From Betaproteobacteria bacterium (GTDB lineage: Bacteria > Pseudomonadota > Gammaproteobacteria > Burkholderiales > Casimicrobiaceae): a stretch of DNA of 64,000 bases. A program made the position numbers and the translations under genes. The notes under the pieces were generated by a model. It was not told where the DNA came from and did no database searches. It worked only from the letters and a program-made list of their open reading frames with translations. The stretch's first letter is position 1. Each line of letters opens with the position of its first letter. The stretch lies in contig READ01000020.1 of assembly GCA_004293675.1 (NCBI GenBank), positions 38,419-102,418 on the forward strand. The letters are read 5' to 3'. Positions 1 to 8,216 of this stretch are shown piece after piece.

Positions 1-90
1 GCTTATATGTGTTTTTAGTAAATTTTCGAAAAGTCATCAAAATCTGTTATACGCCAATATTCATTGGGCCTATATGAGTAAAGCTAGACG
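1..90. repeat. 125-bp AT-rich inverted-repeat element, copy A (partial)
   Basis: The right half of the dispersed element is visible, with its core at 52-70 (GCCAATATTCATTGGGCC) and a trailing AAAGCT near 80-85. The left end lies before the window. It sits upstream of phaR, so it may be part of that gene's leader or of the preceding gene's 3' end. Assignment is by comparison with the full copies elsewhere in the window. Confidence 0.6.
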
Positions 91-209
91 TAACCATCGT
101 CCATGAAAAGGTACGTCACAAAAACGCGTTGCCCAGTCGCATCGAGCCGATTGCCTGCTCTACAATTGCGCACTGCACAAAATAGGAGCCTTCCAAGGCT
201 TTGAGACAT

Positions 210-827
210 ATGGCAACCAAGGCTGGAAGCGGTACTCGAACCGGTGCCAACGCATCGCAAGGCGCGCGCAACACGATGCGCATTATCAAAAAGTACCCCA
301 ACCGACGGCTCTACGACACGGCCACCAGCGGCTACATCACCTTAGCTGACGTGAAGCAAATGGTGGTCGATAAAACGCCGTTTCAAGTGCGCGATGCCAA
401 GACCAACGAAGAGCTCACCCGCGCGATTTTGTTGCAAATTATTTTGGACGAAGAGGCCGCTGGCGTGCCGATGTTTAGTAACGACATGCTCGCGCAGATG
501 ATTCGTTTTTACGGCGGATCGATGCAGGGCGTGGTCGGTGGTTTGTTCGAACAAAACGTTCGCGCGTTCACCGAGTTTCAGCAAAAGATGGGCGAAAAGG
601 GCGCGTCTTTGATCGGCGGATCGAATAGCGACATCAGCAAATTTGGCCCCGAGGTCTGGCAGCAATTTATGCAAAACCAAGCGCCTGCGATGCAAGGTGT
701 CGTCGGCAATTACCTTGAGCAATCGACCAAGATGTTTGTCGATATGCAGCAAAAAATGCAAGAAAGCACGAAGCAGTTCTTTCCTGGATTTACCTTTCCC
801 GGTTTTCCCGGCGCTGAGAAAAAGTAG
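210..827 (+). CDS. phaR: Polyhydroxyalkanoate synthesis repressor PhaR
   Basis: Cytoplasmic DNA-binding protein that represses phasin and PHA genes and senses the polymer by binding PHB granules. The family hallmark RIIKKYPNRRLYDTATSGYI starts near residue 24, followed by the PHB/PHA accumulation regulator domain and a Met/Gln/Phe-rich C-terminal half with repeated FxxQMxxxM-type helices typical of granule association. The ATG at 210 follows an AAGG at 194-197. An upstream TTG at 201 and an internal ATG at 276 (right at the conserved domain) are alternatives. About 205 residues, slightly longer than the usual 180-190 because of a basic, low-complexity N-terminal tail. The gene is followed by a perfect inverted repeat and then rimO, a neighbour pairing common in Burkholderiales. 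Confidence 0.93.
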   Translation: MATKAGSGTRTGANASQGARNTMRIIKKYPNRRLYDTATSGYITLADVKQMVVDKTPFQVRDAKTNEELTRAILLQIILDEEAAGVPMFSNDMLAQMIRFYGGSMQGVVGGLFEQNVRAFTEFQQKMGEKGASLIGGSNSDISKFGPEVWQQFMQNQAPAMQGVVGNYLEQSTKMFVDMQQKMQESTKQFFPGFTFPGFPGAEKK

Positions 828-884
828 CTGCGCTACTTTGAGGACGAAAGACGAAGGACGAATGACGCAAAGGTCTTGAGCTGG

Positions 885-941
885 AGGAGCGGCTTGCCGC
901 GAATGGTTCGTCAACGGGAACGTTCGCGGCAAGCCGCTCCT
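885..941. repeat. REP-like perfect inverted repeat, possible terminator
   Basis: Two 19-bp arms, 885-903 (AGGAGCGGCTTGCCGCGAA) and 923-941, are perfect reverse complements around a 19-nt loop. The word GTAGGAGCGGCTTGCCGCGA resembles REP palindromes known from pseudomonads and relatives. An outer, imperfect pair (AAGGACGAATGACGCAAAG near 853-872 against CTTTGCGTCCTTCGTCCTT near 991-1009) encloses it. It lies between phaR and rimO and could end phaR transcription, although no T-run follows. Confidence 0.8.
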
Positions 942-1048
942 ACAAAGAGCATTCAGCATTCCCAATTTGTTGCTTCGCTGCCCACATGGCTTTGCGTCCT
1001 TCGTCCTTGGGCGCGGTTACCCATCTAAAACCATAATTTCGCAACACC

Positions 1049-2416
1049 ATGCAAACAACCACCTCCGCGCCCAAAGTAGGCTTCGTGTCCCTAGGCTGCC
1101 CCAAGGCCCTCGTCGATAGCGAGCAAGTATTGACGCGCCTCAAGGCTGAAGGCTACGCCACCGTTGGCGATTACGCGGGGGCCGACTTGGTCGTGGTCAA
1201 CACGTGCGGCTTCATCGACGACGCAGTAGCCGAATCGCTCGACGCCATCGGCGAAGCAATCGCCGAAAACGGAAAGGTCATTGTGACCGGCTGTTTAGGC
1301 GCGAAAGAGGGCGGCGATTTCATTCGAAATATCCACCCGAAAGTGCTCGCCGTCACTGGCCCACACGCACCCAACGAGGTGATGGACGCGGTGCATTTTC
1401 ACCTACCCAAACCGCACAACAAATTCATCGATCTGGTGCCAGATCACGGCGTGAAATTGACGCCGAAGCACTACGCCTATTTAAAAATCTCCGAGGGCTG
1501 CAATCATCGTTGCAGCTTCTGCATCATCCCGTCGATGCGCGGCGATTTGGTCAGCCGCCCGATTGGCGAAGTGATGCGCGAAGCCGAATCGCTGGTGAAA
1601 TCTGGTGTGAAGGAGCTGCTGGTGATTTCGCAGGACACCTCGGCGTACGGCGTTGATGTGAAATACCGCACCGATTTCGTCAACGGCAAACCGGTCAAGA
1701 CCCGCATGCTCGAACTCGCCGAAGCGCTCGGCAGCCTCGGTGTGTGGACGCGTATGCACTACGTGTATCCCTACCCGACGGTCGACAACGTGATCCCGCT
1801 GATGGCGCAATCAACGCTCGCAAGCGGTGGTCGCGTACTGCCTTATCTCGACGTGCCGTTTCAACACGCCAATCCGCGCATTTTGAAATTGATGAAGCGC
1901 CCCGCCAGCGGCGAGAAAAACATCGAGCGCATTCAAGCGTGGCGCGCCGCCTGCCCCGATCTCACCATTCGCTCCACGTTCATCGTCGGCTTCCCCGGCG
2001 AAACCGAAGCAGAGTTCGAAGAGCTTTTAGACTTCTTGGAAGAAGCACAACTCGATCGCGTCGGCTGCTTCGCCTACTCACCCGTCGATGGCGCCACCGC
2101 CAACGACCTACCTGGCGAACTGCCGGATGAAGTCAAGGAAGAACGCCGCGAACGCTTCATGGAAGTGCAAGCCCGAATCAGCGAAGAACGCCTTGGCGCA
2201 AAAATCGGTCGCGACATTGAAGTGATCGTCGACGACGTTCAAGACAACATCGCCGTCGCCCGATCATGGGCCGACGCGCCAGAAATCGACGGTCTTGTTC
2301 ACATCCAAAACGGCGACGAACTCAACGTGGGTGACGTGGTCCGTGTGAATGTGGTTGAGGCGACTGAGCATGATTTGATTGCTGTGCTGCCAGGATATCA
2401 ATCCGAACGGGATTGA
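1049..2416 (+). CDS. rimO: Ribosomal protein uS12 methylthiotransferase RimO
   Basis: Radical-SAM enzyme that adds a methylthio group to Asp88 of ribosomal protein S12. Three N-terminal cysteines of the UPF0004 domain that bind the auxiliary [4Fe-4S] cluster are present (Cys17 in [12 protein letters not shown], Cys53 in VVNTCGFID, Cys82 in TGCLGAKE). The radical-SAM CxxxCxxC motif is at residues 151-158 (CNHRCSFC), and a C-terminal TRAM domain ends the protein. [12 protein letters not shown] distinguishes RimO from the tRNA enzyme MiaB. At 455 residues it has full family length. The start ATG at 1049 is near the conserved beginning. Confidence 0.96.
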   Translation: MQTTTSAPKVGFVSLGCPKALVDSEQVLTRLKAEGYATVGDYAGADLVVVNTCGFIDDAVAESLDAIGEAIAENGKVIVTGCLGAKEGGDFIRNIHPKVLAVTGPHAPNEVMDAVHFHLPKPHNKFIDLVPDHGVKLTPKHYAYLKISEGCNHRCSFCIIPSMRGDLVSRPIGEVMREAESLVKSGVKELLVISQDTSAYGVDVKYRTDFVNGKPVKTRMLELAEALGSLGVWTRMHYVYPYPTVDNVIPLMAQSTLASGGRVLPYLDVPFQHANPRILKLMKRPASGEKNIERIQAWRAACPDLTIRSTFIVGFPGETEAEFEELLDFLEEAQLDRVGCFAYSPVDGATANDLPGELPDEVKEERRERFMEVQARISEERLGAKIGRDIEVIVDDVQDNIAVARSWADAPEIDGLVHIQNGDELNVGDVVRVNVVEATEHDLIAVLPGYQSERD

Positions 2417-2493
2417 TTCATGTAGGCTGGCGTTGAGGAACGAAACCCAGCAGGTGCAAACGGCGGACGGGTACGTGTATTTGCGAAAACGAT

Positions 2494-3126
2494 ATGCAAG
2501 TTTCAATCTTTGTATTCAACGGCTTCACGGCACTTGACGCGATTGGCCCCTATGAAGCCTTGCAACGACTGCCTGAAGTGCAAGTATCGTTCTGCGCCTT
2601 AGAACCGGGGCAGATAGACACTGTGGATGGGGCGGTCAAACTTGTCGTGGATCGGTCGATCTTTGATATCGCGAATCCTGACATCATCATTTTTGCGGGC
2701 GGCAGCGGTAAAGAAATCGCTCGTTTGCTGCAAAACATTCGACTTCTTGACCGAATCCGCGAACTAAGTGACGCTACGACTTATACGACAAGTGTTTGCA
2801 CTGGCGCCTTCTTTGTCGCCGCTGCGGGGTTGCTAAACGCGCAATTTGTCTCCACGCACTGGCGCGCAAAAGGCGCGCTGGCGAAGTTCGGTGCAAAGTA
2901 TTCGACCCAACGCGTGACACGCAGTGGAAAGTTTCTCTCGTCGTCCGGCGTTTCCGCGGGCATTGAGTTGGGATTAGTGCTTTGCGGATTGATCGCTGGT
3001 GACGACGTCGCTGCGGCCGTTGAACTCAGCATGGAATACAGTCCGGTCGCGCCGTTCGGTGGACTTCAGCACGACCAGGCTTCCGACGAAACGAGACGGC
3101 TCGTCGTTGAACGATTGAGGCAGTAG
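2494..3126 (+). CDS. DJ-1/PfpI family protein (isonitrile hydratase-like)
   Basis: A 210-residue class I glutamine amidotransferase-like protein. The nucleophile elbow is TSVCTGAFFVAAAG with Cys102, followed by STHWRAKGAL and a SSSGVSAGIELGL segment. This order matches isonitrile hydratase-like proteins and the sensor domains of GlxA-type AraC regulators. No DNA-binding domain follows, so it is a stand-alone enzyme or sensor. The substrate cannot be told from sequence. It starts 77 bp after rimO with no obvious terminator between them, so cotranscription is possible. Confidence 0.85.
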   Translation: MQVSIFVFNGFTALDAIGPYEALQRLPEVQVSFCALEPGQIDTVDGAVKLVVDRSIFDIANPDIIIFAGGSGKEIARLLQNIRLLDRIRELSDATTYTTSVCTGAFFVAAAGLLNAQFVSTHWRAKGALAKFGAKYSTQRVTRSGKFLSSSGVSAGIELGLVLCGLIAGDDVAAAVELSMEYSPVAPFGGLQHDQASDETRRLVVERLRQ

Positions 3127-3252
3127 TGTCCGACCTGGGGGTCTTGGCGGTAGCTTTGAAAGGCCCGCAGATCATCTGGCGTGAGGCGGCGCAAGGTGGT
3201 GCGTTTAAGCGTGATCGGAAGTGCGTCGTTCACGCGCGGGCCGAATCTGTTT

Positions 3253-4689
3253 TCAACTTCGGCGTGCGTAGTGCGTCCGCTTGTTCTCATACATTCGTTG
3301 ATCGGCAGCTCGAATTGATGACTCGAGTTCGCCCGCTTTTTCGCACACTGCCCAGCCCGCGCTGATAGAGAGTCTCGCGCCGGGGTAAAACTGGTTGTTG
3401 AGCTCGATATTCATTTGCAGGGTGTCGATAAAGTTTTTCGCGCCCGCCTCTGACTGTCCCAACAGCAAGACCGAAAATTCGTCGCCGCCCGTACGGGCGG
3501 GTTGGTGCGCGTCGCCACAGGCTTTCTTGATGACCTCGGCGGCGCGGCGAATCAGCGCGTCGCCGGCGGCGTGGCCGTGTTGATCGTTGTTCGGTTTTAG
3601 GCCGTTGATGTCCATCACGACGACAGCGGTGGGGAACGGGCCGCGTCGTCCGATGCGGTTGATTTCTTCGTCGAAATACGAGCGATTTCGAAGCTTGGTC
3701 AGCGAATCGTGTTTACCCAAAAATTCAAGATACGCCTCAGCTTTTTTGCGTGCGCTGATGTCGGTGAGCGCCACAAGCGCGCGCTCCCACGTGGCCTCAA
3801 AGCCGGGCAATACGGACCACTGCATATGCGCGTGAATCATGTCACCTTTGAGCGTGTAATTGACGATTTCGCGTTGTTGGAACAGTTTCCCATTCCACAA
3901 ATCCATCAGTTGCTCGGAAAAAGTGATTGCCATTTCATCGCGAAATATTTCTCCCAGCCGCGACAGCAATTCTTGTTTGCTGGTGGCTCCAAACATCGCA
4001 AGGGTTTGTTGATTGACATCGACCGTGCGAAGTGCGCCCATGCACTGTTCGACAAAGTCCGGATGCACATTGATAAAGGTGCGGAAATCCTCAATGCCCT
4101 GATCCCGCAGGTTTTGCAGCATGTTTTTGATTTCACTGAAATCGTTCACCCAGAGCGAAATCGGTGAATAGTCAAAAAGCGCTTGGGCGTAGCGTTCGCT
4201 CTCGGTTACCCGTCGTTGCGCCGCTCGCTCTTGAGTCAGGTCTTCGAGCGCCACAAGCACACGATCCCAAGGCAAATTCGCGTCGTCGAGTCGAGTGATT
4301 CCAATTCGGAGTTCAAGCCGTGTGCCGTCAATTTTGTGATTGACCGTTTCGCTATGAAATTCGCGTTCTCCCCGCCAAAAACATCCGATTTCACGAATCG
4401 GCGCTTCACGATTTTCCTGTGCGAATATCGAAGAGGCCGCCGCTAGCAATTGCTGTAGCGAATCGGTGCCGTAGAGTTCAAGCGAACGACGATTGACCTT
4501 GAGCACATTGATTGCGGCGTAGTAATCGTCCATCGCTTTCGGATTAGCGCGCAGATGCGCTTCGATGTCTTCGATGCCCGCGGCTCGCCAACGACCCAGC
4601 AATTCGTACACGCCATTGAAATCGGAATGGAATAGCGCGACAGGCGCAAGATCAAAGAGCTCACCAGCAAGTAAATCGTTTTTCGTCAT
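3253..4689 (-). CDS. Diguanylate cyclase with two tandem PAS-like sensor domains
   Basis: Predicted to make the second messenger c-di-GMP. The C-terminal GGDEF domain carries an intact RTGGDEFSVLL active site near residue 400. The N-terminal part is a duplication: two PAS-like modules (about 10-150 and 155-300) each start with ALFhsdF/ALFDYSP, contain GIEDIEAHL/GIEDFRTFI and end in a RVLVALEDLTQ/RALVALTDIS strand. No membrane segment is seen, so sensing is probably cytoplasmic. An inhibitory RxxD site is not at the usual five-residue spacing before GGDEF. The ATG at 4689 is preceded by GGAAAGAGGG. A 45-residue upstream extension is unlikely. Confidence 0.9.
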   Translation of the reverse strand: MTKNDLLAGELFDLAPVALFHSDFNGVYELLGRWRAAGIEDIEAHLRANPKAMDDYYAAINVLKVNRRSLELYGTDSLQQLLAAASSIFAQENREAPIREIGCFWRGEREFHSETVNHKIDGTRLELRIGITRLDDANLPWDRVLVALEDLTQERAAQRRVTESERYAQALFDYSPISLWVNDFSEIKNMLQNLRDQGIEDFRTFINVHPDFVEQCMGALRTVDVNQQTLAMFGATSKQELLSRLGEIFRDEMAITFSEQLMDLWNGKLFQQREIVNYTLKGDMIHAHMQWSVLPGFEATWERALVALTDISARKKAEAYLEFLGKHDSLTKLRNRSYFDEEINRIGRRGPFPTAVVVMDINGLKPNNDQHGHAAGDALIRRAAEVIKKACGDAHQPARTGGDEFSVLLLGQSEAGAKNFIDTLQMNIELNNQFYPGARLSISAGWAVCEKAGELESSIRAADQRMYENKRTHYARRS

Positions 4690-4903
4690 GGCCCTCTTTC
4701 CGTGCGCGATCTTTTTGGCGCAAACAACTGCCCAGATTGTCGCGCTAAATGGCGGCGGCTTGCTGTTCGGCGCTCCTCGAGCTCGGCCCGATGGGGGCGT
4801 CGCGCTAGTAAGACCGCACCGCACGCGCTTTGAGCGCTCCGGGCATGTTAGCTATAACTTCCTGGCCAACGGAATCGATGATTCCAAGTTTCATCTTCCC
4901 CGG

Positions 4904-6370
4904 TTATTGCGCTCGCTGCTTCGCCACTAATGCCGTCAGTAATTTTGACTGACCTGAAAACAAATCCGCCGTGTCAAACACCGTCATAACTTCGCTCGGC
5001 GTGATGCCGCGAGCTTCAAACAGTTCGCCACCTGCGCTTTTGTAGATTTCGTTGGACAGCGTGAATCGCCAGCCGTTAGGCAGTGATTTTTCTAGCGCAT
5101 CAGACAGTGCGCCTCGTGTTGGTTGTCCGATGTGTTTGACGTTGGGCAGCGTTCTCATCGCAAGCGTGAGCACCTCGGCCGCGCTGACTGTGATGCTGTC
5201 GGTTACCAGCACTACCTCGCCCAGCCAGCGCGGTTTGGAGCTGGGCGATAGGGAGACGGATTGCACGTCGTCGACCGCGCCTTTTGACACCGCTTGCTTG
5301 GTGAACGCGACACCACCACTGGCCGCAAAGCGCGCCGCTACGGCCAGCGCAACGCGGTCGTCACCGCCACGATTTTGCGACAGATCGACGATGATTGCTT
5401 TGCAGTTTTTGTCGCTGGAGCCGGGGTTTCCCGCCGTGCACGCCGCGATGACCGTGTCGAGCAGCGCATCGACCGCGTCGATGTCGTCAGCGACCGTCTC
5501 CTTCGCGGTCAAATCCTTTAGACGAGTGAGCGACAGGTAGCCTACGTTGCCTGCATCATTGCGACTCACCCCCCAAAACGCGGTGTCTTCGAGCGCGGTT
5601 CGACCGGTTCCAGCAAGCAGTTGTTTATTCACCGCGGATTGACTTGAGCTCATCCAATCTTTAAGAAATGCAGTCGGGACTTTGGTTTTGCTTTGCGCTT
5701 CAAACGCTTTTCTGAGCGCAGTCAGCGTGGCACCTCGACCGGTCGTTAAACGGCGCTCTCGACCGTCGACTTTTGCTTGCAGCGTGACGTGTGGATCGTT
5801 GAGTTGGCCCAGAAGTTTCGCAACGACTTCGTAGAGTTCGGCGTCGCTGCTGGCGTTGGTGATGCGCTGGCTTGCCTCTGCCACGCTTGCTGGCCAATCT
5901 ACGCCGCGTTCTTTGAAAAAGGCAAAGTGCTCGTCCATGGTTTGCGCTAATGCTCGAAGCACTGCGGTTGGGGATGTGTCGGCCTGCTTGGCACAGCGAG
6001 CGGGTAGCGCGTCAAGTCGTATCCAGAGCGTCTCGCTAGCACCGAGCGCTGCAGAGACCTTCAGTCGCGTCTTTGCCGCGTTGAATCGACCGAAGGCATA
6101 GTAATCAGCGGATTGCTTTTCCAGCTGAGCGTCCGGCCAACAGGCGTCTGCTGTGATGTGATACAGACGCGCAGCGCGCTCCCGCATATCAATCACGTAA
6201 CCCTGCTGCGGGGATTGCCAAACGGCTGAAATATCTTTGCGCGCCGACGAAGAATTCAGCGATTGCTTCGTCTCGAATTCGACGGCTGCCTGCGCTTGAG
6301 CCTGTGATGGACTGGCGGCGGCAAAAGCGCCGAGCAGTAGCGCGACGATTGACGGGACATTTTTTCGCAT
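4904..6370 (-). CDS. Secreted S41-family (C-terminal processing) peptidase
   Basis: Exported serine peptidase-like protein of 488 residues. The signal peptide runs through MRKNVPSIVALLLGAFAAAS to an AQA-type cleavage site near residue 28. Tail-specific-protease features follow: VDLSQNRGGDDRVALAVAAR, then VLVTDSITVSAAEVLTLAM with the likely catalytic Ser near residue 395, and IGQPTRGALSDAL. No PDZ domain is evident. The ATG at 6370 is chosen because it gives the signal peptide; upstream in-frame residues would precede it. A second S41 protein lies at 49066-50244. Confidence 0.88.
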   Translation of the reverse strand: MRKNVPSIVALLLGAFAAASPSQAQAQAAVEFETKQSLNSSSARKDISAVWQSPQQGYVIDMRERAARLYHITADACWPDAQLEKQSADYYAFGRFNAAKTRLKVSAALGASETLWIRLDALPARCAKQADTSPTAVLRALAQTMDEHFAFFKERGVDWPASVAEASQRITNASSDAELYEVVAKLLGQLNDPHVTLQAKVDGRERRLTTGRGATLTALRKAFEAQSKTKVPTAFLKDWMSSSQSAVNKQLLAGTGRTALEDTAFWGVSRNDAGNVGYLSLTRLKDLTAKETVADDIDAVDALLDTVIAACTAGNPGSSDKNCKAIIVDLSQNRGGDDRVALAVAARFAASGGVAFTKQAVSKGAVDDVQSVSLSPSSKPRWLGEVVLVTDSITVSAAEVLTLAMRTLPNVKHIGQPTRGALSDALEKSLPNGWRFTLSNEIYKSAGGELFEARGITPSEVMTVFDTADLFSGQSKLLTALVAKQRAQ

Positions 6371-6500
6371 GTTGTTGAGTAAAAATTGATGAGTATTCAG
6401 GTTAACGACTTCACTGCGGAAGCAAAAGGTGGGTGCGACCAATGGGTTAGCCAGCGGCGCGAAACGCGGATTGGTAGCGGCAAAAAATTCGTCACTTTAG

Positions 6501-6983
6501 CTACGATGGTGGATTGGCCTGTGGCGTCAAAGTGGCGGCGGCTTGCTGTTCGACGTTTCGCGCCTCCACCTCAAACGGGTTGTCCCAGTAATACGCCGCC
6601 CAGCTTCGTGCCTTGATCGCCGCGCCCACACCGGCCACGATATAGGCAAGCGGAAACAGTGGCCCCCAACGCTCGCATTGACGTACGTGCGCGTGTTCGT
6701 GAACGCGGCACGACGCTAGGCAGTGGTGGTCGCGGCCAACGATGACATGCCCAATCGTGGCGGCCGCGAATCCGCTGCCGCCTGAGAGCGCACGAAACCA
6801 AGGGCCGCGCAAAAACCACGAAATTGCAGGGCTTTCGATTTCGAGCACACGCTCATTGATCGACCAGCGCGCCCGCCACGCTCGGGGCAGCGGCCAAGCT
6901 AGCGCCAGTGGCAGCAACGGCAGCGCAAACACGCTCACCGGTAGCACCCAGAGCACCTTTAGCGCGGTCCAAATCCTTTCCAC
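6501..6983 (-). CDS. Small membrane protein with HEHAHVRQ motif
   Basis: I do not recognise a named family. It has a hydrophobic N-terminal segment (ALKVLWVLPVSVFALPLLPL), a second hydrophobic stretch (LFPLAYIVAGVGAAI) and, between them, a HEHAHVRQCERWG motif of HExxH type preceded by a histidine-rich RDHHCLASCRVHEH. That is compatible with a zinc-binding or metallopeptidase-like membrane protein, but the downstream ligand is not certain. A GTG start at 6983 has an AGAGGGG ribosome-binding site about 9 nt upstream; a TTG at 7001 would overlap that site. The C-terminal NPFEVEARNVEQQA is compatible with a helical tail. Confidence 0.65.
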   Translation of the reverse strand: MERIWTALKVLWVLPVSVFALPLLPLALAWPLPRAWRARWSINERVLEIESPAISWFLRGPWFRALSGGSGFAAATIGHVIVGRDHHCLASCRVHEHAHVRQCERWGPLFPLAYIVAGVGAAIKARSWAAYYWDNPFEVEARNVEQQAAATLTPQANPPS

Positions 6984-7126
6984 TCGACAATCCCCTCTCA
7001 AGAATGCTTCGGTAATTGCCTCAAATGCGTGACGGCGGCGTAAATATCCCGTAGATTACGTTCTATTCGGTAGGCGAGCCACGGTCGACGTGCCTTGGCA
7101 ATTTCACTTTTCCAAGAGAACTTTAT

Positions 7127-7795
7127 ATGAAACTCACGGCTAAATTCTTGACGGGCTGCATTGCGCTGTCAGCGGCGATCACGACGACGCAGGCGGCAAC
7201 GGTGGTGGCGCAAATCTCAGATCGGGCGGGCAACCCGGTATCTAACGCCGTGGTCTACGTGCTACCCGTGGGCAGCAAAGCCCCGGCGGCAAAGGCGGGT
7301 GCGTCGGCGACGGTGGAGCAGGTCGGGATGAAATTCGAGCCGTTTGTGAGCGTTGTTCAGGCCGGAACGCGCATGCGATTTCCGAACAAAGATCGCGCTG
7401 AGCATCATCTGAAAACGCTCTCCGGTCCCACGATGTTTGATTTTCAGGTCTACACCAAAAAAGAACCCGACCCGGTGCTCTTTGATAAGACCGGCCAGGT
7501 CACCTTACAGTGCTTGTTTCACGGTTGGATGAGCGCACATATTTACGTCGTCGACTCGCCATGGTTTGGCAAAACCGCTAAGGGTGGATCGACGGTGATC
7601 GAAGACATCCCCGCGGGCGAATACGATGTGTTTGTGACCCACCCGAGTTTGCTCATTCCCACGCAAGTGTCGCCATCGATGCCGCGCCGCGTGAAACTTG
7701 ACGCCTCATCCGTGCAAACCGTGCAAGCGAAATTCGATTTTGTACCGAAACCCGAACCATCCAGGCGCTTCGTGAGCTCGGGGGATTATCAGTAG
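7127..7795 (+). CDS. Periplasmic cupredoxin-like protein (methylamine-utilisation type)
   Basis: A secreted 222-residue protein. The signal peptide MKLTAKFLTGCIALSAAITTTQA is followed by a carboxypeptidase-regulatory-like beta-sandwich start (DRAGNPVSNAVVYVLPV) and a plastocyanin-like copper-site region: FPNKDRAEHHLKT, then CLFHGWMSAHIYV. This layout is that of proteins often labelled methylamine utilisation protein. Copper ligands would be His in AEHH, Cys and His in QCLFHGWM and the Met. No other methylamine genes are nearby, so the annotation name should not be read as function. A weak AAGAGA lies upstream of the ATG. Confidence 0.8.
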   Translation: MKLTAKFLTGCIALSAAITTTQAATVVAQISDRAGNPVSNAVVYVLPVGSKAPAAKAGASATVEQVGMKFEPFVSVVQAGTRMRFPNKDRAEHHLKTLSGPTMFDFQVYTKKEPDPVLFDKTGQVTLQCLFHGWMSAHIYVVDSPWFGKTAKGGSTVIEDIPAGEYDVFVTHPSLLIPTQVSPSMPRRVKLDASSVQTVQAKFDFVPKPEPSRRFVSSGDYQ

Positions 7796-7807
7796 CTGGG
7801 AAATCCT

Positions 7808-7927
7808 AGCTTTATTGTCGATGGCCTTGTTAAATAAGGGCTTAGTTACATATATCGGGTTAATCATAAAAGTAAAATAAGTGCGTATACCCCTTATTTA
7901 ATATGGCATATACGAAAAAAGCTTATT
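7808..7927. repeat. 125-bp AT-rich inverted-repeat element, copy B
   Basis: The left end GGCCTTGTTAAATAAGGG (7823-7840) pairs with the right end CCCTTATTTAATATGGC (7891-7907). The outer flanks also pair: AGCTTTATTGTCGAT on the left against ACGAAAAAAGCTTATTG on the right. It lies between two convergent genes and could form a long hairpin in transcripts from either side. Confidence 0.85.
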
Positions 7928-7985
7928 GATAAATCTGTGGTTTTGAGCCGTCGAATGCGGCAGAGTCGTAGAGGAGGCGCTTTCA

Positions 7986-8181
7986 TTTTTTTGACGCTGA
8001 TTACGCTGATTTCGCAGATTGACGCAGATTTTTTGAACCCCCATAACGGCCGTCTAAGCCTTCGATCCCTATACCGATAACGTCAGTATGGGATCTGTGG
8101 GCGACGACTCCTCAACGAATCGTGTTGATCCTTGATCTCCATCTGCGGGAATCTGCGAAATCTGCGTAATCTGCGTCAAAA
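7986..8181. repeat. GCAGATT-iterated inverted repeat, copy 1
   Basis: The left arm, TTTTTTTGACGCTGATTACG followed by iterated GCAGATT words, spans 7986-8033. The right arm (8140-8181) is iterated AATCTGCG words ending ATCTGCGTCAAAAG. The arms are complementary and would fold into a long stem. Translated, the right arm gives a low-complexity NLRNLRNLR peptide that is not a real gene. Confidence 0.85.
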
Positions 8182-8216
8182 GTCCGAAGCTGCGCATATC
8201 TCTGCGACCCATCACG

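Noticed and set aside
342..965. Long minus-strand open frame across phaR
   Set aside because: It is antisense to the conserved PhaR sequence, has no recognisable domain and runs into the REP palindrome.
7127..7795. Reading the cupredoxin-like protein as evidence for methylamine metabolism
   Set aside because: No mau genes are present nearby; the label is a family name only.
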